64,000 bases of DNA from Panagrolaimus kolymaensis. Lineage: Eukaryota > Nematoda > Chromadorea > Rhabditida > Panagrolaimidae. Numbering within the stretch: position 1 is the stretch's first letter; each line of letters opens with the position of its first letter. Position numbers and translations under genes: made by a program. The DNA lies in assembly GCA_028622995.1 (NCBI GenBank), contig JAJQJQ010000018.1, forward strand, positions 1,550,001 to 1,614,000. Reading direction: 5' to 3'. The notes below the pieces were generated by a model. It searched no databases. It saw nothing but the letters and a program-made list of their open reading frames with translations, and had not been told where the DNA came from. Shown piece by piece: positions 43,804 through 56,133 of the stretch.

Positions 43804-46800
43804 TTAATGATAATTCCTAAATGGGTTATTATAATCATCTGTATTTAGTCCAGTGCCTCGATGCATTTCTGCTTGAGCATCATGATTATCAGCCTGAAGC
43901 TCATGATGTTGCCCACCAATGGTGGAATTACATTCTGGACATTTAGATAATTCCATAGCTCCACCACATTCACCAATGCCATAAATGTGTCCTAAAATTT
44001 GAAGTTGTTTCAAAATTACAAATAGTTTTTTTAACAAACCATTTGGGCATTTATACCAATTTTTTACATCTGAACTTAAAGCATGGACAATTGCAAGCCT
44101 TTCTTGTTGAGATATTCCGAAACCACTTGCTGGATGGGATTGAGATAATGCTTCAAATTCATCCCAAAGTTTTTCTGAAATTTAATATGATTTATTGCTA
44201 AATATAAAATTTATGGAATTTAAAATTTACTTTCAAAATCTCCTTTAAATTCTTCTTTTCCATGAAGGAGCTCAAAAATTTCCTCCAATTTTTCTAAGTT
44301 ATTTGCATTTATGTCGTTTGAATTATTTGCGATTCGTGATAAATATTCAAATAACTGAAAACGAATTTTCCAACTTACTTTTTTTGTGTACTTTAACAAA
44401 AAAGCTTACTTCAACAATAAATCCAAATCGCATTGTTTCATTAGAAACTTGATTTATCATTGTTTCGGACATTGAATTAGGGTCTAATTTTTTGAAAATA
44501 ATTTCAAATGCATTTTCAACATAATCCCAATAATTTTCAATTTTAAGTTTCATCATTAGAGCTTGATATGTTGGATGGCGCAGATTGCTTACTGCGATTT
44601 TAAGAGGTTTAATATTGTCGTTTGCTTTTTTAGTGTATTTGCCTAACAAATGAATAACTCTAAAAAACAAAAATAAATAAAATTATTTCTGGTTAAATTT
44701 TATGGTTAAAAAAACTTGCTTTAGAATGTTCCTTGCAGTGGTAAACCAAGATTTTGTAGCAATCGATTGATCAGGATTTTCTAAGGTTTTTTGTAATTCT
44801 AAAATTTTGGCTTCCTTTTCTGGTCTAAAACTTTAATTTTAGTATAAACATTTCAAAATATTCTGAAACTAACGCAAAAGATTTCAAAGTTTTAGAATCA
44901 AATTTTTCGTTGACTTCCTCTTTTAACTTTTCAACTTCAACATTTTTTTCTTTGTTAGTTAATCCACGCAAGACTTGCTTAATCTTAAAATATTTTAATT
45001 AAATAACAATCAAAAATAAATTATAAAAACAAACATTTTCAATATCTACAGCTCGTTGATTTAAAATGCTCATATATCTTTTGGAACGGCATATGGGTTG
45101 TGTACATTTGGGGCAAGTAATTTTTACAATAGCTGCAGATTTCTTTTCATCATTAGGGTCGGGCAATAAAGAATCAATCCAGCCATCAAGGCCCTAGAAT
45201 TTATGGTTTTATTATAACTCAATAAAGTTTATTTCGAGCCTTACCGTAACTTCAATAATATGTGAGCAATCTTTCAACTGAATATATCTGGAATTTTCAT
45301 CTTCATTTCCCAAGAAAGTTTGACAAATTTCATTGAATTCCTCACGGTTGCAAATTTTACAAATTTTCGGACATTCTTCACCGCAAATTCCAATACATAA
45401 ATGTGGAACATAATTTGCAACTAAAAATAAATTTTATTACATATCCTCCTTTTATTTTTTTGCTACCATTAGTATTAATATTTCCATTTTTAGTAGGATC
45501 ACAATCCAATAATTTATTGCATGGTTCCAAACATGGTTTAACATCACATGGTTCACCACACAACATTTCACAATTTCGATGTTCACAGTGATTCAAACAT
45601 TGTTCCGCACATGGAGGACATGGTTCACCACAAATTCGACCACCTTTAGTTTTTTTATTCCCAAATTTCCTTTGTTTTTTTAGCTGTTCTCCAGGTAAAG
45701 GAATTTTACCACATTGACTATGGCCGCAAGCTGTTTGACAGGGTTGAGGGCAAGGAGGACAATCCTTGGAACATTTCGATTTGCACGCATGCCCACAGAT
45801 AAGAATCTTCTTGCAATCTTCTTGACAACGTTGATGCAAACGGCCTAAAATTTATTTTCATTAAAGCATGTTAGAAAAAATAATTACCATTGCAACATTT
45901 TCCACATGTTCCTTGACAAAGATGTTCACAATCTGGTAAGATCATGCCACAAGGATATGGACATGGCTTAGAAGTGATGTCATCGCAACACATTGTTCGA
46001 ACCGTATGTTTGCAAAGTGGCCATTCTTTTTCAACTTCATAAGTACATTTTACTGTTTCTAAATCATCGCCACATCTGACAGCGATAGTATGCTGACAAC
46101 CTGGTATTGGGCGATCTACAATAAATTTACAATAAGTTGTACAAGGTTTACTGCATTTTGCTTTGCATGGATGATCACATGGGAGCATTTTGTTACAAGG
46201 TTCAACGCAATTTATCTTTTCAGGCGCCAAGCCACATTCGTCAATTTTTTCATGGCCACATGGTAAAACTTTTGTTACAGGAACTCGGCATGGCTTACAA
46301 CCCTGAAAAAAAAAATTAACTTAAAAATAATATATTTAAGATAATTCTTACTTCAAAACATTGCCAACAATCATTTTCACAAGGATGTCCCAATTCACAT
46401 TTCTTTGTACACTTTTTTAAACATTTTTGTTCATTGTGAGCCATATCTTCTATATGGCACAATTTAACACATTCATGTCCACATTTTAGTCGCCCATTAC
46501 AAGGCTCAAAACACCCTCCTTCTGGACATTTTAAATCAAAATCTTTATAATTTTTTATTATCTGAAATTTCTTACTTTAAATTAAATTTATCAACTTGAT
46601 TGTTGTTTACCTGTTCGTTATTGTGCATTTGACATCTGACAATAAATTCATTTCCTAGTGCATCTTTCTCTATAACACTTTCACGAATTTGAGCCCATAA
46701 TCCACAATTTTTAGATAGGAAATCCATATTACAAATAACATAAAGCCCCATTCTCGCACGAGACAAAGCAACACATACTCGATTTGGAGTCTAAATTAAT

Positions 46801-49800
46801 GAATTATAAATTAAAGCTATTATTAATTTAAATTTTACTTACGCTTAAAAATCCTATTTTGTTATCTGGATTGTTGCTTCTGACCATAGATAAAATAATT
46901 ATATCAGATTCTTCACCTTGATAATTATCAACGCTTTCAATTCGAATACCATGATTTGATCCAAACATTTCTCTCGCACTCTTACGCATTTCAAGAAGTT
47001 GATCCAAATATGTGCAAAGTATAGTAATCTTTAATTTGATAAATTATTATTAAAATATTTTTGTTATTTTTAATCTTACTTGGTCTGACAAATATGTTTG
47101 TTGCAGAAAATAACGAGCAAGCCACACACAATATTCAATTTCATATGCATTTTTATGAGATTTGAATTCTCTATCAAGTTCTTCTGGATGGGAGTGATTG
47201 ATGAACATCAAATTTTTTGTAACACCTTTCACATCATTTAATTCAAAAACAGAAGGAGCATCTTTTAGGCCATCATAAAAATGCGGCATTAATGTGCGTG
47301 AAATATCCTTAAAAAAACACTGTTCGAGTTTTGTTTCATAAAGGCAATAAACTTACTGGGCACATGCGGTGCTGGTTTTCAAGCATACGATATGGATATC
47401 CATTATTAATGAGCCTTTCAAATAATGAAACTTCTAAGTTAAATTTTTTAGCTAAATCATAAACAGCAGGATTTGGACGAAGTTGTTTATGATCGCCAAT
47501 CAAAATTAAATGCTCGCATGCTTCCGTTAAACTTGCCACTAAATGTGCTTCTAAAACTTCAGCTGCTTCTTCGACGATGACAATTCGAGGTCGAAGTGCT
47601 CGCAAAGTACCTAAACAAAATTAAACTAAGATCATTCGTAAGTGAATTTTTTTTATCTCACTTTGATGTTTAGCTGCTCCAGTTGTTGTCATTCCAACAA
47701 CCTTAGCATTTTTCAAAACACTGCTATCCGCGAGAGATCGAAGTTCTTTAAGCCGTTGTACTTGCTCTCCATAATTAACTTCCACTTCACGCATTTTTTC
47801 TTTGAGCTCATCTCGAGCTTTTCCAATCCAACACTGGTATAATCTCCATCTAGCTTGCATTGGCAATTTCCAAATGTCTGTAACTTCCTTGGTTTCTTCT
47901 TCTGTCATTGGTGGAGCAGCAATAATATGTTCAAAGAATTGTGAAATATCGTAAGTGTTATACCAAATCTTAAATAAAATTAATATTTTAAAAATACTTA
48001 TAGGTTTTGTTATAATTTTTTTTAATTTTATAAGAAAACTTGCACACACAAGCTACTTTGCTTTTACTTACATTTGGTTGTTTCGCTTTTATGTCTTCTT
48101 TTTTATCGTCACCTTTTAAAACTTCATCTAAAATATTTGATTCAGCAAGCATTCGATTTTCTTGGTCTTTATCTTTAAATTCTTCTACATCAACTTCCTT
48201 TTTCTCTGTTGTATCCATGGGCTCTTCAACGCCGGCAGTTCCAGGCATATTTGCCGTTGCAAATCTTCTTGGATTATTAGCTCTAACTTTTTCATATTCA
48301 TCTCGAATAACTGCAAAATTCGCGGATAGAAGTATCTCAACAGCAGCAAGCTCGGAATAGCCTTAAAAAATTTATTTCGTCAATGTATTATGTATATTTT
48401 TAAATTACCCATATGCATGACTTCATCAACATGGCGAATAAGCGGCCAATGTTCAGCTTCCAATATTGGACGGTTATTGGGTAATTTTTTGTACTTTCTT
48501 TGTGATAAATAATATAATCCAACATCATCGAAGAATTCGTTATCCAAACAAGCTTGAACAAAAGTGTTTCTTGCTTTCATTTCTGGAATTCCCCATTCTA
48601 CTAATGTTCGAATCATTCCAATATCCATTGGCAAAAATTCTGCATCACTTCGATATTTTGTAAGCCATTTGTACATGAAAGTTTCTGACGAGTTTTGATA
48701 AACTTTATCACTAAAAAAGAAGTGTATATAATGTGGGAAATGGTGGAAATTTTTTTTACCAAAGATTTCTGCTTGTATCAAAATGCAAGTATACGTGGTT
48801 TTTAATTTCATTCCTTAGTATATGCGGATTTGCGAAACGCGTTTCAAGCTCCTTTAAAGTTACAGTAATTCCATCAATTTGGCACAAAATTTCTTTGATG
48901 CTTGAACGAACGTTATAAAATTGGAATTTAATATTGCGGTCTTCAAAATCTCGGTGTTTATGAAGTTCGAATCTAAATAAAGCGTGGGTTAAAAAGGTGC
49001 AACTTTAACTTAATTATTTTACTTTTTGAGTGCTTCATTTTTACATTGAGCGCCAACCCTAATAATGCCAGTGTCGATAAACTTGCTAATTCCTTCGAGA
49101 AACTGATCCAACGCATGATTCGTATAACAAACAACAAGCATAGGACGAGCTTCTTCTTCATCAGGATTCCAAGCATCCCAATTTTCGAGTAATAATTTAG
49201 CCAATTGTAAACCCATATAAGTTTTACCAGTTCCAGGAGGGCCTTGAATAATGGATAAATTTGTTGTTAATGCATATTCTAAAGCATCAAATTGGCTTTT
49301 ATCCATTCCCATCATTTCAGGTGTGAGAAGATTTTTTATATTATCAACGCTATAACGCGTATCTTCCATTTCTCTTTGAGCTTCCTTGGTTAAAAGAACT
49401 TTAAAATCAAGCTCAGCATCAATGAGATAATCAGGGACTTGAGTTTGAGTATTTACATAAACAAGATATCGGGAAAATGGAACTTGTTGATCAGGTTGAA
49501 TTGACTAAAAATTAATTATCAATTTTTTTGTTTCTATTTATTTTTATGTAAAACTTACTTGTAATGCAGTCATGACATGACGATAAGCTTCAAAAAATGC
49601 TGGAGATTCAACCATATTATATTTCCATTTGGTATTAACTTTTGACATTTCTTCAAACTTTAGCCCAACTTTTCCATCCCTCAAATCTTTTTCATCTCTG
49701 TCCATTACCGTAGCAAAAAGGTAGTTAGTTTGAAAGTTATCAGATGACAAACAAACTAAACTACCATATTTTAAACGTTTATTCCATTTCATCCGTTTCA

Positions 49801-51112
49801 AAACCTAAAACTGGCTTTCATTATTGGTTTAAAAATTTTCTTGTTACCTTTATTCGAGCATATGAAAGCATTTCACCTGTTTGTTTATGCAATACTGGAA
49901 TATTAAGCTCAACATCTTTATAAATAAATAAATCAGTTTCCTTTATTCCACCTTGTTGATAAGAAGCAATTCCTTCACGTAAAGGCCGAATTAAATCTTC
50001 ACGCAATAAACGAAATTGAACATCTAAATAATGCTCATCATCATCATATCGTCCATGAATTTTAGCAACTCTTAAATATGGCCGGCTATCTAATGAAATG
50101 TCTTCGGGTGTTGGAACAATTGAAAGTTCACGGAATAGATTTGGTGGAGCTCCTGTACTACCTTCAAACTCTGGACCTTGTTGGATAGGTCTATGAGCAT
50201 TGTCTTTTTCTTTTTGACGTTCTGCAGCTTTGGTTTGATGATGCTCCTAAAATACTTTTTACAATAACTACTTTTATAAAAACAAATTTCTAACTTTAAT
50301 TGCAATATCAAGTCTACCAAGTTCTCTCAAACAATTTTCAGACAAAAAATCATCATTTGCCTGCGATACTTGAGTCAAACATGAATGAACGAGTTGAGTT
50401 TTAGCCAAAATGGTATCCATTTTCCATGGAAGCATATTAAATCCAAGGAGGAGAAGCTTCAAAAAGTTTTCAGCTAGTTGTGCATAAACAGTGGTATGCA
50501 AGTTGGTATCATAAGGTAACAGAGATATTTGCTTTTCAGTAATATTTTCGACAAGTTTGCTTGATAAAACTTTTTTGAGAAAATCATATGTTAACCTTCT
50601 GGTTTCAGCTTGACTTGCAGATGCCGTTGCAACTATAATGCGAAGAAAATTCGTTTGCTTTTTAACATCTGGCCACAAATCATCAAGTCTATTGTAAAAG
50701 GAATCAGTCTAAAAATTATGAATTTTATTACAAAAACATTCCTTCCCGAATTTTAGTCAATATGCCGTAATTTAAGACTTACAAGGACGGCTGTTAACAA
50801 ATCACTTGATCCATTTAAAATTTTTCCCGAATCTATTCCTTCACACAATTCTTCAATCTTTTGATAACCAATACCAAATTTTTTGTAATCTTGACCATCA
50901 CCGTTATTAGTGGAATTGCCGCGACCTCTACCTCGACCGCGGCCTCGTCCTCTTGTTAATCCATTTTGATGGTGTTCTTCATTATTTTCTGTTACTTCGT
51001 TTTCAGAAGAGTTTTGATAGTAAAAACTTTGATTGTTTCCTCGTCGAGGTCCGCCTCGCGTTCCTCGATTACCACCAAATCTTCCTCGTTGATTATTATT
51101 ACCTCTATCCAT
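43804..51112 (-). CDS. znfx-1: ZNFX1-family SF1 RNA helicase with NFX1-type zinc fingers
   Basis: In C. elegans ZNFX-1 sits in Z granules at the nuclear periphery of germ cells and balances small-RNA inheritance; vertebrate ZNFX1 senses RNA. 24 exons with consistent phases give about 2026 residues. The order is: an RGG-rich disordered N-terminus (RGGPRRG, (RG)n), a conserved N-terminal domain, then helicase motifs I GPPGTGKT (near 49225), [41 protein letters not shown] and VI VALSRAR. These are followed by repeated Cys/His NFX1-type fingers (46561-45467) and a C-terminal RZ-type finger (WYKCPN, then [21 protein letters not shown]). Exons run 51112-50783, 50708-50295, 50246-49848, 49804-49559, 49504-49023 ... 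44174-44040, 43991-43804. One intron (donor at 44719) is GC-AG. The start is the first Met before the RGG region. Confidence 0.95.
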
Positions 51113-52031
51113 ACCCGTGAAAAGATAATAATACTAAAAATAGTAAAAGTTAATAAATTTATTTTATACCAAAAAAATAGTGGCTTAAAGAATTTGTGGC
51201 AAATGTATTCAAAGAAAATAAAAATAAAAATTTTAATGAATATTTATCAGAATCACTAATTCTCTTCTTTATATTTTAACTAATAGCTCCAAACAAAAAA
51301 TGTTTGTCAATAGAGGTATTGAAAGTACAAGTTTTGTGGCATGAGTAAACAAAATGTAACAATTTTTTTTCTCTTAAAGGCACTATCGATTTACAAGCAA
51401 AATAAAAAATAATAACAAAAAAAAATTGTTTGTCTTTTTTTTTCGCTGATTCATTCGTTCATTCCACAGAAAAAAAGAGCACAAAAGAATATCAAGTTTA
51501 TAAATTTTGAGAGAACATCACATAAAAATGATAATATTTTTTTGTTGTGCAAAAAGATGTTTATAAAAAACGTTATTTTTTATTGGCAACGAAAGGTGGA
51601 AACAAACGGAAAGAACAATTGTTTGTAATTAATTGAAAAAAATGGAGTGATTAAGGAAAGTTACTTTCTATACAAGCTTTGAACACTCCTCTTACACCAA
51701 TTTCCTGTCATATAAAAAGTTTAGGTTTTGCAATCAAATTTCAACTTTCTTTTATTCCATCAAAAAATTTAGTTTTTAAATTTATGTTTGGTTAGGAAGA
51801 AGCAATTTTGTTTATTATCATATTTTATGCTTCTATGTAAAATATTCTTAAATTAGTAATTCTTGTCAAATATGTATAATTTTTTATTGATTTATTAATT
51901 AATATCAATAAAAATGTACAAAAGTAAATGTTTCAAGTTTTGTTAAATTATTGCATTATTAATTCACTTATTTTTATAAAATTTTCTGAAGAAAGAATTC
52001 AGAAATGAATCAGTCTGGCATATGTAAGCTA
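51113..52031. other. Spacer between znfx-1 and the SLC22 gene
   Basis: AT-rich, about 0.9 kb; holds the znfx-1 upstream region and the SLC22 3' end. No other feature recognised. Confidence 0.55.
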
Positions 52032-53959
52032 TTAGTCATTCTTTTCAACCTCTTCTATTGTTTCATGTAATTGTTTTCCTGAAGTTTCTGGTAAACAAAA
52101 TATGACTATTATGGCTGCAAATAAAGCTAACACAGCAAATGGAATAACCATAATCATTTTTCCGAAAGAATCTACAAGCCACATTGAAACGTAAGATGCT
52201 GTGATGGCTCCTATTCTCGCAACCATTGAGCAACCACCCATGGCTGTATTTCGAATAACTGTGGGGAAAAGTTCAGGAGTAAAAATATATAAAGATGTAT
52301 ATGTTGAAGCTAAAGCTGATTTTGCAAGAAGGGATTGAGTGATTCCTATTGCGGGGTATACTGCAAATAATTAAGTTTTAACATTCTTTTCGATAGTTTT
52401 ATCTTTTTTACCTTCGCCATTAAGTATTATACTCGATAACATTGCAATTGCAGCAGTAACAAATCCTCCAACAAGTACCGGTTTTCTACCAATTCTATCA
52501 ACCAAAATGCCAGTTAAAAATAATGCTGGTAATTCAGATAATCCTCCAAAAATAAAAGTTAAATACAAATCTCCACCTAGAAAGTTGGCGTTCATTGAAA
52601 CTCCATAATACAACATTGAACACACAGGCCTTTAAAAAAACACGCATTTATAAAAAATGTTTTAACAAAAAAAACTATGCTTACCAACAAAAGAATAAAG
52701 CTAAAATCCTTTTACGAATAACTGAAGTTTTAATTAAATCCATAAAATTATGTTTTTTATCTTGACGATGGTTGATAATATCCTCATTCACCAAATGTTC
52801 ATACCAATTTGCTGGTAAATATGTTCGATTCATTATTGAAGCACGTCTCAAAACTTTATCTGCTTCTTGATATTTTTTATGGGCGACTAACCAGCGAGAT
52901 GATTCTGGGATAATCCTGCAAATTATAAATACAATAAATAAAATATAATATTTATTCGCTAAAACTTACCACCAATAAGATACAAAAAGCAATGCTGGGA
53001 ATGTGATACAAGCATGAAGGTATTGATAATCTCTAACATTGTAAGCAAGAATGCCAAGTGCCACTTGACCAAGAGCCCAAAACACCGAAGCCAAAATGCT
53101 TGATAATTGTCGATATTTAGGGCCAATAAGTTCAACACCAATTACAACAGCAATAACAAAAATTCCAGGATGAGCAAATCCAACGCCTAATCTGCATAAA
53201 GCATAAATCGACCAATGTGGGGATATTGACATGCCCAAACCCGAAACAAATTGAACAACTAAAGCAACAAAAAATACTTTTTTTCGACCAATTCGATCAC
53301 CAAGAAATCCAAAAATTATACTTCCAAGCATTTGGCCTACATAATACATGGATTGGATAACAGCTCGAAGTATTGATTTATCACAAATAATATCCCACTA
53401 AAAATCAAAAACACTTTATTAAATTTATTTGATTAAACATACTCTTTGAATTGCAGTATAACTTTCTGAAGATGTATCATAAATATAACCATTTGGACAA
53501 TTACTTGAATTTCCTAATTTACATTCTTGAAAAGAACATTCTTTTAAATTTTTATTATCTTTTAATGAACAATTTTGTCGATTATAAAGCGAGGCCATCG
53601 AAGGTTTCCAATAATCAGCGCTGTGATTTTCTGTTATACCTTTGCACCTTAAAATTCGACGTGTTGAAAAAAAGTTTTAACAAACTAAAAATTACAAACC
53701 TATGCGAAACTTTTGCTCCACTAAAAGTCCATGAAAGTGAATCCATTGATGTAATAATAGTAGGAAGGCATACTAATAAAAATATTAATCTTTGATATCT
53801 TCCAAATTGGCCCAAATATTTTACAATAATATCATCGAATCCAAGTTTTTCTTTTTCGCTGCATGTACTTTCATTACTTGCAGAACTGCTACTTTCTACG
53901 GAACCAGCCGTTCGGAAAGTATTTAAAGCTATTGATTTTTCTTTTAATTGATTGGCCAT
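52032..53959 (-). CDS. SLC22-type organic cation/anion transporter (MFS)
   Basis: Plasma-membrane facilitator for organic ions (OCT/OAT/carnitine type); the substrate cannot be read from sequence. Exons 53959-53700, 53647-53443, 53397-52970, 52915-52685, 52629-52412, 52360-52032 give 556 residues. After a Ser-rich cytosolic start comes TM1, then a large Cys-rich outer loop (CSLKDNK...CSFQECKLGNSSNCPNG) typical of SLC22. The MFS loop 2-3 motif is GFLGDRIGRKK, the mid-protein mark is IPESSRWL, a second DRIGRKP lies between TM8 and TM9, and the late block is YTSLYIFTPELFPTVIRNTAMGG. Twelve membrane segments are consistent with the hydrophobic pattern. A TATTTTAG acceptor just upstream of the ATG may be a trans-splice site. 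Confidence 0.9.
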
Positions 53960-56133
53960 GGAGCTTGAAATGTCTAAAATACATATGAAAAGATTTAAAG
54001 CTTAGTTTAGTCAACTAAAATAAAACCATAAATTTATTGAAACGCGTTTTTTATATCAAAAGTAATAAACAATATTAAATCTATGGGTCAAAATGTTAGT
54101 TCCTCATGAACAACTTCCTTCTTTTTTCTTAATTGGTTTTTCCCCACATACTATTTAATCAAATAAAAAAGAAATGAAATAAGAAACTAGAACCTTTGAT
54201 GGTAATGTGTCAAATTAAATATATGGCTCCATCAAATATGTGTACATACATTTAGGGGAATTTCCAATCTTTAGTATTATTTTTGATCGATCTTTAAAAA
54301 AAACTTTACTAATAAACCCATCAAAAAATAGTTAATCAAAAACAAAAAGGTCATTATTTTTTTTAGAGTGATGTCTGAATGAAAAGTATCGCCCACAAGC
54401 GTTAACCATCCGTGACTACAATGATAAAAATCAATTTGTCTGAGACATTGTATAACAAACATTGTTCACGCATTTATTAAATGAATTTCAGCTGTTGAAA
54501 CAAAAAAAGAGGAACGTAAACAAAAGAATCATTTTTAAATAGAAGAAGACAAAAGACTAAATAAATGACGAAGAGAAGAAAAAAATCAAGTATTTTTTGG
54601 TTTTTCTTTAAGGAACTAAAAAAGCACGAGAAAAGTTTGATACAAAAAAAAATAACAAAAAAGTGCATTGACATAATATTTACTAAAAAAAAGCTTTTAA
54701 TACTTTGTTTTTTTTATAGATCATTATAAAACGATTAAAACAGAAATTTTTTATGTTTTGTTTTGTCAGCCTTGTTGTTGTCAGACGCGAATGAAATCGA
54801 AAAAAATAATCCGACATGCTTAAATTTTTCATCAACAAAAAACAAAAATGAATGTAAAAAAGTTTAAGATTAGTTTTAAAAAAATTGGATAATTATTTTA
54901 TGGCACTTTTATTAGCTTTTAATTTAATCACAAAGAATATAAATATGAATTATAGTCAGCTTTCTAAAAATTAGATCAAAATGATAATTATATCTAAAAA
55001 AAGCTTGGTTTTAATGAACGTCAATAAACCAATAACAGAAAGACGAAATTTAAAAGAGCCATCACTAAAGTTATTATAAATACTTTTACTATCGTGAGAG
55101 TCAAATAAAAATCTTTCTGATGCAGATAAAATTAAAATTAATAAAAAATTTAAAAATCCTGGAAATCAGGATGCCAAGTTCCCACATTTCAATAAAATCC
55201 TAATTTCTAACTTTAATAATTCCCTAAAAGTTCAAATTAATCAAGAAAAATTTAAATTGTTGCTTTTTACATATATCTTTTTATAATTTTTATGAATTTT
55301 CTTCCACATTTTATTGTATTTTTGTAACTGTAGATAAATAAAGCTCTTGTAAAGACATTTTTTGATGACACAGCGGTATAAAAAAAAATTTACATCAATA
55401 GTTTTTTTCACCAATAATTCAAATCTATCTCTTTAATCTTTTATAAGTGTACATTCTATGGCACATTTTCGTTAAGTGACGACATTGACTTGTTTTAAGC
55501 CAAACCTTTTTGTATACAAAATCTTTCTTTTTAACTTTAAAAAAATTAATTTTTAATTATCACGAAGAAAATGGAGTTTCATATTTGTATTATTTTATAA
55601 TCTTTTTGTTCCAGGGTTAATATTATTTAACTATTTTTCATATCAAAGTATTAATTTTCTGACAGCACTTTAACAAACTTTCAAATTTCACTTTGCGCGC
55701 CAAACTTGTTTAAGTGTTTCTAAAAGCATTCTATGAAAGTTTTGCAGAAAATGTTATTACTTTATTTAGACATAGTTGCATTTATGAAGTTTTCATTCAA
55801 CTTTTTTTAAAGTAATTTGCATGAATAATAAAATTTAATAAATCCCTATCTTTGTTGCATCCATTACCTTCATTACATTTTACATACCTTCTCACTTTCA
55901 CCACCCATCTTTTAAGAAACTATTGATTAACATATCAAATTTTGACTATTTTTTGTTCTGGAAGTGTACTCAAACAATTTTTGGAATTCACCTTTTCACA
56001 TTCATTAATATTTTTTATTCTAAAAATCGATAATAAAATATTTATTGTCTTTAAATTTAATTTTCTTTGTTAAATTTTATAATCGCCAATGCATATTTTT
56101 ATATATAAATTTTTGTAAATACTTTCAGTTTAA
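53960..56133. other. Intergenic region between divergent SLC22 and cullin genes
   Basis: 2.2 kb AT-rich spacer holding the promoters of both genes; no motif, repeat or RNA gene recognised. Confidence 0.55.
56122..56130 (+). promoter_or_regulatory. Probable trans-splice acceptor of the cullin gene
   Basis: CTTTCAG ends 5 bases before the ATG at 56134, matching the nematode 3' splice consensus and leaving almost no 5' UTR, as is usual for spliced-leader mRNAs. Confidence 0.6.
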
